Below, one piece after another: positions 1 through 7,649 of a stretch of DNA of 21,538 nt (its first letter is position 1; every line of letters starts with the position of its first letter). The notes under the pieces were generated by a model. That model searched no databases. It worked only from the letters and a program-made list of their open reading frames with translations, and had not been told where the DNA came from. A program made the translations under genes and the position numbers. Source of the stretch: JAUZQZ01 sp964492105 (lineage in GTDB: Bacteria > Pseudomonadota > Zetaproteobacteria > Mariprofundales > Mariprofundaceae); NCBI GenBank assembly GCA_964492105.1, contig CAZBJB010000026.1:1-21538 (forward strand), written 5' to 3'.

Positions 1-54
1 TTATCAAGAGGTTAAGACGTTCTTGGAGTAAAAAAACAAAATAAGCTCGGCCTA

Positions 55-110
55 GCTGGATCAGGGCCCTTAAAACCTACGGATACATCCCCGCCCAAGC
101 CTGATCCGGC
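55..110. repeat. Inverted repeat, possible structured RNA end
   Basis: Two 11-base arms (55-65 and 100-110) are reverse complements with one mismatch and enclose 34 bases. A compact terminator-like hairpin follows at 132-148. No coding region is apparent in 1-231, so this could be the 3' end of a structured transcript that starts outside the window, but I do not recognise an RNA family. Confidence 0.3.
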
Positions 111-131
111 AATAATCCGTGTATTGGAAAA

Positions 132-159
132 CAGCCTGTCCCAGGCTGATTGTCTTTTA
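132..159 (+). terminator. Probable Rho-independent terminator upstream of dinB
   Basis: A perfect 7-bp stem (CAGCCTG at 132-138, CAGGCTG at 142-148) with a 3-base loop is followed by a T-rich stretch (ATTGTCTTTT). It would end a + strand transcript entering from the left edge. The T tract is interrupted, so confidence is moderate. Confidence 0.4.
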
Positions 160-231
160 TACCCTCAATTCGGTACCTTTCATGTTAATAACTTGTGAAG
201 ACATTCAAGGAAGCTGCGAATCAATACTGAT

Positions 232-1392
232 ATGCCCAGGCCAAACCGCTGTATCATGCATGTGGATATGGACGCTTTCTTCGCCTCGGTGGAGATACGT
301 GATCATCCGGGTCTTGAAGGTAAGCCCGTGATTGTTGGAGGGCGGGCCGATGAGCGCGGCGTGGTCGCCGCCGCCAACTACATCGCGCGAACATTTGGCA
401 TCCATAGCGCCATGCCGGTCAGCAGTGCATTGCGATTATGTCCGGCAGCGATCCTCCTTCCGCCAAGACTTGCATACTATAGCGAAGTATCGCATCGGAT
501 ACGGGCGATTTTTGAACGATTCACTCCTGTTGTTGAACCGCTTTCCCTGGACGAGGCATTCCTTGATGTAAGCGGTAGCCTCGTCCTGTTCGGTTCGTCC
601 CAAACCATTGGTCGCAAAATAAAACTCATGTTCCGTGATGAATTAAAGCTGGCCGCATCCATCGGCATAGCCCCCAATAAACTGCTCGCCAAGATCGCCA
701 GCGATCTGGAAAAGCCGGATGGATTTGTAACCGTTCCCGCTACTGGCATCCAGGCATTTCTTGATCCCTTGCCCGTTTCAAGAATCTGGGGTGTGGGCCG
801 CGTGGCTGAACACAAGTTAAAAGGTATCGGCATTCGCAATATCGCTGAATTACGCAAAATCGACCGGATGCAACTTGAGATACTGTTCGGACGGAATACG
901 GCGCGCCACCTGTTGGCCTTTGCACAAGGTGTGGATTGCCGTCCTGTACTTCCGGATCGTGAAGCCAAATCTATTTCGCATGCGCGAACCTTTCCGCAAG
1001 ATATTGATCAGGAGAGTATCTTACACAGTACCTTGCTTGGTTTGGCTGAACAGGTCATGTACCGCCTGCGCAATATCGGCAAAACGGCACGGCGTGTCGA
1101 ACTGAAGCTGCGCTTTGGAGACTTTTCCACCATTACCAGATCGAGGCATCTGGTAACCTCCACTGATGTAACATTTGAAATATGGAACGTACTGCAACAA
1201 CTGATAAAACAAAACTGGGCTGGCCAGCCCGTTCGCCTCGCAGGGATGGGAGTGAGTGAATTGCAGCATCTTGCAGGGCGGCAGGGGGATTTATTCATAG
1301 ACAAGAAACATGCGCATCAACAAAAGGTGGATAGCGTGATAGATGACATTCAGGAGCGCTTTGGCAAGCGGGCGATGCGCAGAGGCGCCTAA
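232..1392 (+). CDS. dinB: DNA polymerase IV (Y-family translesion polymerase)
   Basis: This is an error-prone Y-family polymerase that extends past damaged bases and slipped primers in the cytoplasm. The first catalytic motif HVDMDAFFASVE places the metal-binding Asp at residue 12. The second, LSLDEAFLD, gives Asp107/Glu108. The helix-hairpin-helix thumb (IWGVGRVAEHKLKGIGI) and a little-finger domain follow. At 386 residues it is about 35 longer than E. coli DinB, mostly at the C-terminus, where a QxxLF-like clamp-binding motif (QGDLFI) is visible near residue 350. The ATG at 232 leaves the usual short N-terminus before the DxD motif; no strong Shine-Dalgarno is seen. I found no clear LexA box upstream. 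The stop overlaps the end of the opposite-strand antiporter gene by 4 bp. Confidence 0.96.
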   Translation: MPRPNRCIMHVDMDAFFASVEIRDHPGLEGKPVIVGGRADERGVVAAANYIARTFGIHSAMPVSSALRLCPAAILLPPRLAYYSEVSHRIRAIFERFTPVVEPLSLDEAFLDVSGSLVLFGSSQTIGRKIKLMFRDELKLAASIGIAPNKLLAKIASDLEKPDGFVTVPATGIQAFLDPLPVSRIWGVGRVAEHKLKGIGIRNIAELRKIDRMQLEILFGRNTARHLLAFAQGVDCRPVLPDREAKSISHARTFPQDIDQESILHSTLLGLAEQVMYRLRNIGKTARRVELKLRFGDFSTITRSRHLVTSTDVTFEIWNVLQQLIKQNWAGQPVRLAGMGVSELQHLAGRQGDLFIDKKHAHQQKVDSVIDDIQERFGKRAMRRGA

Positions 1393-2597
1393 CCTCGCAA
1401 ACGATGCCCATAGCGGCCATAAAACCATTTTAACATAAAGGGCGGAAGTACAGTGGTCGCCGCAATCGTCAGGATCATGACCGCATACAGATCATAATTG
1501 AATACGCCGGATACACGGCCCAACTCGGCAAAGATCAGCCCTACCTCTGCTCTCGGTATCATGGATAATCCAACGGCCCATCGGAAATGTACGGATTCCG
1601 TAATCAGGAACGCGCCAACCAGCTTGCTCAGTATGGCAAGGATGATGAAGACCAAACTCATCTGCCAGATAGAAAAAGATGCCCAGTCAATTCTTTGGAG
1701 GTTCAGTGAGAGTCCGACCACGACGAAGAATATCGGTGTGAACAAATGAATAATGGGTTTCATGTTGTGCTCAATACGTTGGACAAAGTGATCGTCAGAA
1801 TGACGCAATGGTCCGAAAGGCAGGTTAAAATGCCGTGACAGTGCCAGACCGGCGGCAAAACCGCCCAGCAGGGCGGGTGCGCCTACGGCATGGGCCAACC
1901 ACGCAAAAAACAGGACGAGAATCACAACCGAGGTCGGGATCAGACCTGCGATCTTGCTGTTTTTGTCGTAACGGCCAATCATGTCCGCCATGATTTTGCC
2001 GACAATGGGTGCAATCATCATGAAAATGACGACAAAAATGAATACCTTGCTGGCATTAACGAAACTCACACCGCCTCGCGCGGAGAATTCGAGTAATACA
2101 GCCAGAAGAACAACACCCAAAATGTCATCCAGTACGGCGGCACCCAGAACAACCTGTGCTTCGGAGGATTGATGACGATCGAGATCACGGAGAACGCGAA
2201 CAGTAACGCCGATGCTGGTAGCAGTCAGGGCGCCGCCAATAAATAATGATGCGATGAGTGGTAGATCAAATACCCAGTAGCTCAGTGCAAAACCACCAAC
2301 AAGTGGCGTCACAAAGCCTCCCAATGCCACGATGGCCGCCGATTTTCCCCTGTTGACCAGATTTGCGATATTGGTGTCCAGACCGACCTCAAATAACAGC
2401 AGGATGAGACCAATCTCGGCAAGCATCCGAATGACTTCTACAGGCTCTACCCAATCCAGCAGGCTGGGCCCAAGCAGAATACCGGCCAGCAGTTCACCCA
2501 TTACTGAGGGTATGTTGAGCCATGCGGCGATCTCACCGAGGATCCGTGCGGACAGCAGGATCAGAACCAGGGAGAGAAAGAAGTCACTTACTTCCAT
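1389..2597 (-). CDS. Kef/CPA2-type monovalent cation:proton antiporter
   Basis: This is a multi-pass inner-membrane exchanger of the CPA2 superfamily (Na+/H+ exchanger domain; KefB, GerN and NapA relatives), expected to swap Na+ or K+ for protons. Visible signatures are the VMGELLAGILLGPSLL segment near the N-terminus, LLLFEVGLDTN, and GAAVLDDILGVVLLA with the paired Asp typical of this family's ion site, within roughly 12 hydrophobic segments. There is no C-terminal TrkA-N/RCK domain, so it is the short exchanger-only form and may not be glutathione-gated like KefB/KefC. I chose the ATG at 2597 (protein begins MEVSDFFLSLV, 402 residues). An upstream in-frame GTG at 2645 would add 16 hydrophilic residues with no better ribosome site. 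It is convergent with dinB. Ion specificity cannot be read from sequence. Confidence 0.9.
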   Translation of the reverse strand: MEVSDFFLSLVLILLSARILGEIAAWLNIPSVMGELLAGILLGPSLLDWVEPVEVIRMLAEIGLILLLFEVGLDTNIANLVNRGKSAAIVALGGFVTPLVGGFALSYWVFDLPLIASLFIGGALTATSIGVTVRVLRDLDRHQSSEAQVVLGAAVLDDILGVVLLAVLLEFSARGGVSFVNASKVFIFVVIFMMIAPIVGKIMADMIGRYDKNSKIAGLIPTSVVILVLFFAWLAHAVGAPALLGGFAAGLALSRHFNLPFGPLRHSDDHFVQRIEHNMKPIIHLFTPIFFVVVGLSLNLQRIDWASFSIWQMSLVFIILAILSKLVGAFLITESVHFRWAVGLSMIPRAEVGLIFAELGRVSGVFNYDLYAVMILTIAATTVLPPFMLKWFYGRYGHRLRG

Positions 2598-2661
2598 GAT
2601 TGAGTTATTTGCATCATGATCGTACGAAGGCCATAGAATATTCACGGATAAGGAATATCAT

Positions 2662-2694
2662 AGTATGGCATCCTGCATGGTTATGCGCCATACT
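2662..2694. repeat. Hairpin in the antiporter 5' region
   Basis: A perfect 8-base inverted repeat (AGTATGGC at 2662-2669, GCCATACT at 2687-2694) has a 17-base spacer. It lies 65 bp upstream of the chosen antiporter start, so it could be an operator or leader hairpin for that gene. The function is inferred only from position. Confidence 0.3.
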
Positions 2695-2905
2695 CCAATG
2701 TTTGTGATTGACACGACATGGCCTGACGCACCACGATTTTTTCCTCGGCGGTAGACAAACTCCGGAGAGAGCAAATAAAAGTATTGCTCAGGGATCGCCT
2801 GATGTATTTCAAGAGATGATGAAAATATGTTCGTAGGCATAAACTGACATGGAGCGCACAAAAAAACGCGTCCATCAGTAATACCGCAGCCCTGCCCCGT
2901 TATTA

Positions 2906-3094
2906 ACCTGAACTACTCATAACTTCTGTCATGCCCTTGCTTGTTCCTTTGTCCCTGCCTGTGCGATGCACGCAGACAGGCGAACCGAATCCCTCGTTGG
3001 TCGTCCGTATGCATGGCTACGGCTTCCTTCCTTGGAATCCGTTACGAACAAAGGCCCTGCGCAATCATCACGGCGATTTATGAATAGTTCAGGT
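2906..3094. mobile_element. MITE-like element upstream of lepA
   Basis: This is a 189-bp non-coding stretch bounded by 17-bp terminal inverted repeats (2906-2922 and 3078-3094) that match at 16 of 17 positions, both ending in ACCTGAACTA read inward. An internal hairpin lies at 2957-2981. The right-hand 43 bp (3052-3094) recurs identically at 10916-10958. Too short to code for a transposase, it looks like a non-autonomous derivative or an internally deleted insertion sequence. The rest of 2646-3182 shows no convincing gene. Confidence 0.6.
3052..3094 (+). repeat. 43-bp repeat, copy 1 (right end of MITE-like element)
   Basis: Identical over 43 bases to 10916-10958, in the same orientation. It includes the outer 17-bp terminal repeat of the element at 2906-3094. 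Sequence beyond both sides differs between the two copies. Confidence 0.85.
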
Positions 3095-3182
3095 TCATAT
3101 CAAGAGGCTCCAAAGCCTGCCGCCTGCCTTTTACGAAGCCGCCATATGATGAAGGCGTAAATCTCGTTACACTGTCGGCCCT

Positions 3183-5006
3183 ATGTCAAATACCTGTTCA
3201 GATCAGCAGCATGTCCGGAATTTTTCCATTATCGCACATATTGACCATGGAAAATCTACGCTGGCGGATCGTTTGATTGAGCGAACCGGCGCGCTTCCTG
3301 AACGGGAAATGAAAACACAAGTGCTGGATTCGATGGATCTGGAACAGGAACGTGGCATCACGATCAAGGCACAAACGGCAAACCTGACGTACCGGGCATG
3401 TAATGGCGAAACCTATACACTGAATCTGATCGATACGCCAGGGCATGTTGATTTTACCTATGAAGTCTCACGCTCCCTGCAAGCATGTGAAGGCGCATTG
3501 TTGATTGTGGACGCAGCCCAGGGCGTGGAGGCACAGACACTGGCGAATGTCTATCTCGCACTGGAGAATAATCTGGAAATTATTCCCGTGATCAACAAGA
3601 TTGATCTTCCCAACGCTGACATTGAGGGAACCAGGCGCCAGATTGAAGACGTGATTGGCCTGGACGCGGAAGAAGCGATTTCTATTTCCGCGAAGACGGG
3701 CGAGGGTGTCGGTGCTGTGCTGGAGGCGATCGTGGCACGCATGCCCGCGCCGAAGTCTTGCGATGAGAAGCCCTTGCGGGCACTGGTGGTCGATTCATGG
3801 TTCGATACTTACGTTGGCGCGGTGGCACTGATACGCGTGTTCGAAGGTGTGCTGAGTAAAGGGGATAAAGTGCGCCTGATGTCCACATCTGCGGCAACGG
3901 TCTATGAAGTGCAGGACATTGGAACATTTATGCCGCAGCCCGTGTCGTGCAACGTTCTGCATTCAGGTGAGGTGGGATTTCTGGTTGCCGGCATCCGACG
4001 GCTGGCCGACCTCAAAGTCGGTGATACCGTGACGCTTGATCGATATCCGGCTGATACGCCGTTACCGGGTTTTCACGAACCCATGCCCATGGTCTTTTCC
4101 GGTCTGTATCCCGTGGATTCCGGTGATTATGCCGAATTGTGCGACGCACTCGAAAAGCTGAATCTGAATGATCCGGCATTTACCTTTGAGCCGGAAAATT
4201 CGTCGGCGTTGGGGCTTGGATTCCGTTGTGGGTTTCTCGGCACGCTGCACATGGAGATTGTTCAGGAACGACTGGAACGCGAGTATGTACTTGACTTGAT
4301 CAGTACCGCCCCTTCGGTGGTTTACCGGGTAACGATGACGGACGGAACGGTCAAGGATATTTCCAATCCCGGTGAATTTCCCGATCCGCAGCGCATCGAC
4401 AGCATTGAGGAACCGACCGTGCTGGCCAATATCTTCACGCCGGAAGACTACGTCGGCGCCATGATAAAATTGTGTCAGGATCGGCGCGGGACGCAGCAGG
4501 ATATGAAATTTATAGGCCAGGGACGGGTGATGCTCGTCTACAGGCTTCCACTGGCCGAAATGGTAATCGATTTCCATGACCGGTTGAAATCCGTATCGCA
4601 CGGTTATGCCTCCATGGATTATGAACTGGCGGAATTTTGTGTTGATGATGTCGTTAAACTGGATATTCTGGTGCATGGTGAGGCGGTGGATGCGCTATCA
4701 CTGATCGTCCATCGATCGATCGCTGAATCCCGAGGCCGGGAACTGGTCGGGAAACTGAGGCAATTGATTCCCCGGCAGCAGTTTGATGTTCCCTTGCAGG
4801 CTGCCATTGGTGGCCGTATCTTGGCCCGCGAAACGGTTAAGGCGGTGCGCAAGAATGTAACGGCGAAATGTTATGGCGGTGACATTACGCGTAAACGAAA
4901 ACTGCTGGAAAAACAGAAAGCGGGCAAGAAACGCATGAAATCTATTGGCAGGGTCGAGGTGCCCCAGGAGGCGTTCTTGGCGGTACTTGACCTGCATGAT
5001 TCATAA
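3183..5006 (+). CDS. lepA: Elongation factor 4 (back-translocating ribosomal GTPase)
   Basis: LepA/EF4 is a translational GTPase that acts on the ribosome and aids ribosome biogenesis or recovery of stalled ribosomes. The G1 motif AHIDHGKS is at residues 18-25, G3 is DTPGHVDF and G4 is NKIDLP, followed by the EF-G-like domains II, III and V. The LepA-specific basic C-terminal domain is present (GGDITRKRKLLEKQKAGKKR, then MKSIGRVEVPQEAFLAVL). The length of 607 residues is about 10 more than E. coli LepA, through a slightly longer N-terminus. The start is ATG at 3183; no good Shine-Dalgarno precedes it, and the preceding 530 bp are non-coding. It opens a long co-directional block, and lepB follows after 42 bp, as in E. 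coli. Confidence 0.98.
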   Translation: MSNTCSDQQHVRNFSIIAHIDHGKSTLADRLIERTGALPEREMKTQVLDSMDLEQERGITIKAQTANLTYRACNGETYTLNLIDTPGHVDFTYEVSRSLQACEGALLIVDAAQGVEAQTLANVYLALENNLEIIPVINKIDLPNADIEGTRRQIEDVIGLDAEEAISISAKTGEGVGAVLEAIVARMPAPKSCDEKPLRALVVDSWFDTYVGAVALIRVFEGVLSKGDKVRLMSTSAATVYEVQDIGTFMPQPVSCNVLHSGEVGFLVAGIRRLADLKVGDTVTLDRYPADTPLPGFHEPMPMVFSGLYPVDSGDYAELCDALEKLNLNDPAFTFEPENSSALGLGFRCGFLGTLHMEIVQERLEREYVLDLISTAPSVVYRVTMTDGTVKDISNPGEFPDPQRIDSIEEPTVLANIFTPEDYVGAMIKLCQDRRGTQQDMKFIGQGRVMLVYRLPLAEMVIDFHDRLKSVSHGYASMDYELAEFCVDDVVKLDILVHGEAVDALSLIVHRSIAESRGRELVGKLRQLIPRQQFDVPLQAAIGGRILARETVKAVRKNVTAKCYGGDITRKRKLLEKQKAGKKRMKSIGRVEVPQEAFLAVLDLHDS

Positions 5007-5009
5007 GTG

Positions 5010-5027
5010 CGTGCATCTTGCACGTTT
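5010..5027 (+). terminator. Small hairpin between lepA and lepB
   Basis: A perfect 6-bp stem (CGTGCA at 5010-5015, TGCACG at 5019-5024) with a 3-base loop is followed by only three T residues. It may be a weak attenuator or an RNA processing site rather than a full terminator, since lepA and lepB are commonly co-transcribed. Confidence 0.25.
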
Positions 5028-5048
5028 ATCCCGAGAGAGGAGAGATGA

Positions 5049-5717
5049 ATGCCGAAGAAAAAGGCTGTTTGGAGGGAGTGGACTGAATCGTTGGTGGTAA
5101 TCGCGATTATCGCGATTGTCATTCGCAGTTTTATTGTGGCGCCATTTAAGATTCCCTCTTCCAGTATGGTGCCGACACTGGACGTTGGGGATTATATCTT
5201 TGTACTCCGTTATCCTTATGGCTTGCGCATTCCATTCACCGATCTGCAGTTTTTTCCGCACCCGCCCAAGCGCGGGGATGTTGCTGTGTTCAATTATCCG
5301 GAAGATCGCAGCGAGGATTACATCAAGCGTATCATTGGATTGCCGGGCGATGATATTCTTTACAAAAAGAACAGCCTGTATATCAACGGGAAAAAGATGC
5401 CACTGAAGAAACTGGGTGAACGCACCTACTTCATGGCGGATGGCGAGGCGGACGTATCCGGACTGTATGAAGAACACCTGTTCGATGTAGATCATGATGT
5501 ATTGCGCAAGAACTTTTCCATACGTGACGGCGAATGGAAAGTACCAAAGGGCCATTATCTGGTGCTGGGGGACAATCGTAATAACTCACGCGATTCCCGT
5601 TTCTGGGGTTTCGTGCCGCAGTCCTATCTGGTAGGGCGTGCCGTCATTGTATGGTGGTCATGGAACGGGCATGAAAGCGCGGTGCGTTGGGATCGTATCG
5701 GACATCTGATACAGTGA
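5049..5717 (+). CDS. lepB: Signal peptidase I
   Basis: This leader peptidase is a membrane-anchored Ser-Lys protease that removes signal peptides from exported proteins on the periplasmic face. One hydrophobic anchor (about residues 14-32) is followed by box B, IPSSSMVPTL, with the catalytic Ser at residue 39. Box D, YIKRIIGLPGD, has the general-base Lys at 93, and box E is GDNRNNSRDSRFWGFVP. At 222 residues it has a single N-terminal anchor, unlike the two-anchor 324-residue E. coli enzyme. The ATG at 5049 is set by a strong ribosome-binding site (GAGAGGAGAG, 5035-5044). It is followed by a 146-bp spacer before rnc. Confidence 0.97.
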   Translation: MPKKKAVWREWTESLVVIAIIAIVIRSFIVAPFKIPSSSMVPTLDVGDYIFVLRYPYGLRIPFTDLQFFPHPPKRGDVAVFNYPEDRSEDYIKRIIGLPGDDILYKKNSLYINGKKMPLKKLGERTYFMADGEADVSGLYEEHLFDVDHDVLRKNFSIRDGEWKVPKGHYLVLGDNRNNSRDSRFWGFVPQSYLVGRAVIVWWSWNGHESAVRWDRIGHLIQ

Positions 5718-5866
5718 TGAACGTGTTATGTATTTTTGGCGGTGCTAAGTGCCTGAAAGCGTAGGTGCCAGTGTGTATGGCCAGCGATCTGACAGGCATG
5801 GATGAATTGTGCGATAGGGCACGCCTTGATTGTGATTTCAACCCTTACGCGGAAACGTCCTGAGTG

Positions 5867-6553
5867 ATGGGGCGGATCATGGGTGATCTGGAAGATCGGA
5901 TTGGCTACCATTTTCGGGATGGGAGGTTGCTCAAACAGGCTTTGACCCACAGATCTACGCCCGGCGAGCATATGGAACGCATGGAATTTTTGGGCGATGC
6001 TGTCCTCGGAATGGTGATTGCCGCCAGACTCTACGAACAATTCCCACATACCGACGAGGGGGAACTGACACGTATGCGTGCGGCAATGGTATGCAAGAAC
6101 GGCTTGCTTACGATTGCCCGAAAATGGCGCCTTGCCACATATCTTCATGTCGGCGGCGGAGAACGCGACGGAGATGAACAGGTTAAATCCACATCCATTG
6201 TGGCTAATGCCGTTGAGGCGGTGATTGGAGCGGTCTTTCTTGAGGGGGGCTGGGAATCCGTCCGTACGCTCGTGCTGGAGGCGTGGGCTGATTCGCTGCA
6301 TCATGCGGATCAGTCGGAGAGCCGCGATGCGAAAACCCGCCTCCAGGAATTCACACAGGCGCACGGTTTGGGGTTACCGGAGTATGTGGTCCACGATCTT
6401 GGTGGCGATTGCCACCCCCGTTTCGACGCCGAGTGCCATGTGGACGGAAAGAGTATCGGAAAAGGTGTGGGTGAGAGAAAAAAAATAGCGGAGATGGCCG
6501 CAGCGCTACAAGGATGGCATGGCCTTCGGGATAAATCCTTACCTGCAATCTAG
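5867..6553 (+). CDS. rnc: Ribonuclease III
   Basis: This double-strand-specific endoribonuclease processes rRNA precursors and regulates mRNAs. The signature ERMEFLGDAVLG supplies catalytic acidic residues, and a second active-site segment reads IVANAVEAVIGAVFLEGG. The C-terminal dsRNA-binding domain runs from DAKTRLQEF to ERKKIAEMAAA. The position equivalent to E. coli Asp114 is Asn here, while the neighbouring catalytic Glu is kept; I believe Asn occurs at this site in other bacterial family members. The start is uncertain: GTG 5864, ATG 5867 (228 residues, closest to the 226 of E. coli) and ATG 5879 (224 residues, preceded by GGGGCGG) are all in frame. It lies between lepB and era, the conserved order. 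Confidence 0.96.
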   Translation: MGRIMGDLEDRIGYHFRDGRLLKQALTHRSTPGEHMERMEFLGDAVLGMVIAARLYEQFPHTDEGELTRMRAAMVCKNGLLTIARKWRLATYLHVGGGERDGDEQVKSTSIVANAVEAVIGAVFLEGGWESVRTLVLEAWADSLHHADQSESRDAKTRLQEFTQAHGLGLPEYVVHDLGGDCHPRFDAECHVDGKSIGKGVGERKKIAEMAAALQGWHGLRDKSLPAI

Positions 6554-6595
6554 TCCGAACTGTTCATGAATCATTCAGACTAGAGGATGACGTCG

Positions 6596-7492
6596 ATGCC
6601 AGAAGAACCATTTCGTTGCGGATCGGTAGCACTTCTCGGACGCTCCAATGTGGGTAAGTCCACGTTGATGAATCGTATGATTGGTACCAGGGTGTCGATT
6701 GTTACGCCCAAACCGCAGACAACAAGGCATCGTATTCTGGGTATCCATACCGATGGATTACGCCAGATTCTTTTTATCGATACGCCTGGTATCCACAAGG
6801 GGGATAAACAGTTAAACCGGAATATGGTGCGCGTGGCCTATGCCGTGGCGGCGGAGGCCGATGTCCTGGCCATTATGCAGGACGCGAGCGCCCCGCTTGA
6901 TCGCGGCACATGCGCCCTGATTGAACGCTTTGCCGATGGGCGATTGCCGCAACCCCGAATTCATGTCTTAAACAAGATGGACAAGACAAAGAAGGATGTG
7001 TTGCTGCCCCGGTTGGCCAAGATACAACGGCTTGATCCGGGCGCTGAAGCTTATATTCCCGTTTCCGCCAGAAAGGGAGTGCGGGTGGACGCACTGATGG
7101 ATGAATTGACAAAGCACCTGCCGGTGGCTCCGCCTGTTTATACATCGGACTGGTATACGGATCAGAGTCAGCGCCAACTGGCCGCCGAATATGTACGTGA
7201 GCAGATCTTTCTTGCCATGCAGCAGGAGATCCCGTTTCAGACAGCGGTGGATATTGAAGTGTTTCACGAGTCGGAAACCGGCATGGAGATTGAGGCTGTG
7301 ATCCTGGTGGGTGAGGAACGCCATAAGCCAATGCTAATCGGGGCGGGTGGTTCACGCATGAAATCCATTGGCACGAAAGCGCGCAGGGGTCTGGAGGCAT
7401 TGTTTGGTTGCCATGTAAATCTGAAGCTGTGGGTCAAGGCGGATCCGGGCTGGTTTGACCATCCGGGAAAGTTGAGTGATCTTGGATTATAG
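6596..7492 (+). CDS. era: GTPase Era
   Basis: Era is an essential GTPase that binds the 3' end of 16S rRNA and drives 30S subunit maturation. The GTPase motifs are G1 GRSNVGKST, G3 DTPGIHKGD and G4 NKMDK. The C-terminal KH RNA-binding domain is recognised by MLIGAGGSRMKSIG and ends in the typical LWVKADPGWFD. I chose the ATG at 6596 because AGAGGA at 6582-6587 sits 8 bases upstream; the in-frame ATG at 6587 would overlap that ribosome site. The resulting 298 residues match the family. It lies 42 bp after rnc. Unlike many relatives, recO does not follow directly: 157 bp holding a repeat element intervene. Confidence 0.97.
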   Translation: MPEEPFRCGSVALLGRSNVGKSTLMNRMIGTRVSIVTPKPQTTRHRILGIHTDGLRQILFIDTPGIHKGDKQLNRNMVRVAYAVAAEADVLAIMQDASAPLDRGTCALIERFADGRLPQPRIHVLNKMDKTKKDVLLPRLAKIQRLDPGAEAYIPVSARKGVRVDALMDELTKHLPVAPPVYTSDWYTDQSQRQLAAEYVREQIFLAMQQEIPFQTAVDIEVFHESETGMEIEAVILVGEERHKPMLIGAGGSRMKSIGTKARRGLEALFGCHVNLKLWVKADPGWFDHPGKLSDLGL

Positions 7493-7500
7493 GTTTATTC

Positions 7501-7615
7501 ACCACAGAGAGCACAGAGAAATGCGAAGCCCAAGATCCGACATTGAATGTGGATACAGCTCCTTATGATGAGTTGGGATCGAAATACGGGGATTTTTCTC
7601 TGTGTCCTCTATGAT
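7501..7615. repeat. Inverted-repeat element between era and recO
   Basis: Two 21-base arms (7501-7521 and 7595-7615) are imperfect inverted copies, matching at 17 of 21 positions with a shared 10-base core CACAGAGAAA. Together they bound a 115-bp non-coding unit. It looks like a small dispersed repeat or MITE that expanded an otherwise tight operon junction. It is unrelated to the 43-bp repeat. It could also form a long hairpin in the era-recO transcript. Confidence 0.5.
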
Positions 7616-7649
7616 AAAAATGACTTGGTTTTGAACGGATGACAGGTTG

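Noticed and set aside
121..231. LexA/SOS box for dinB
   Set aside because: No CTGT-N8-ACAG-like palindrome of the right spacing was found. The CAGCCTG/CAGGCTG pair is a terminator-like hairpin instead.
2658..2875. Overlapping minus-strand reading frames of 64-67 residues upstream of lepA
   Set aside because: They lie in different frames, have no recognisable domain or ribosome site, and end in composition typical of random frames. A faint likeness to CoA-transferase fragments was too weak to keep.
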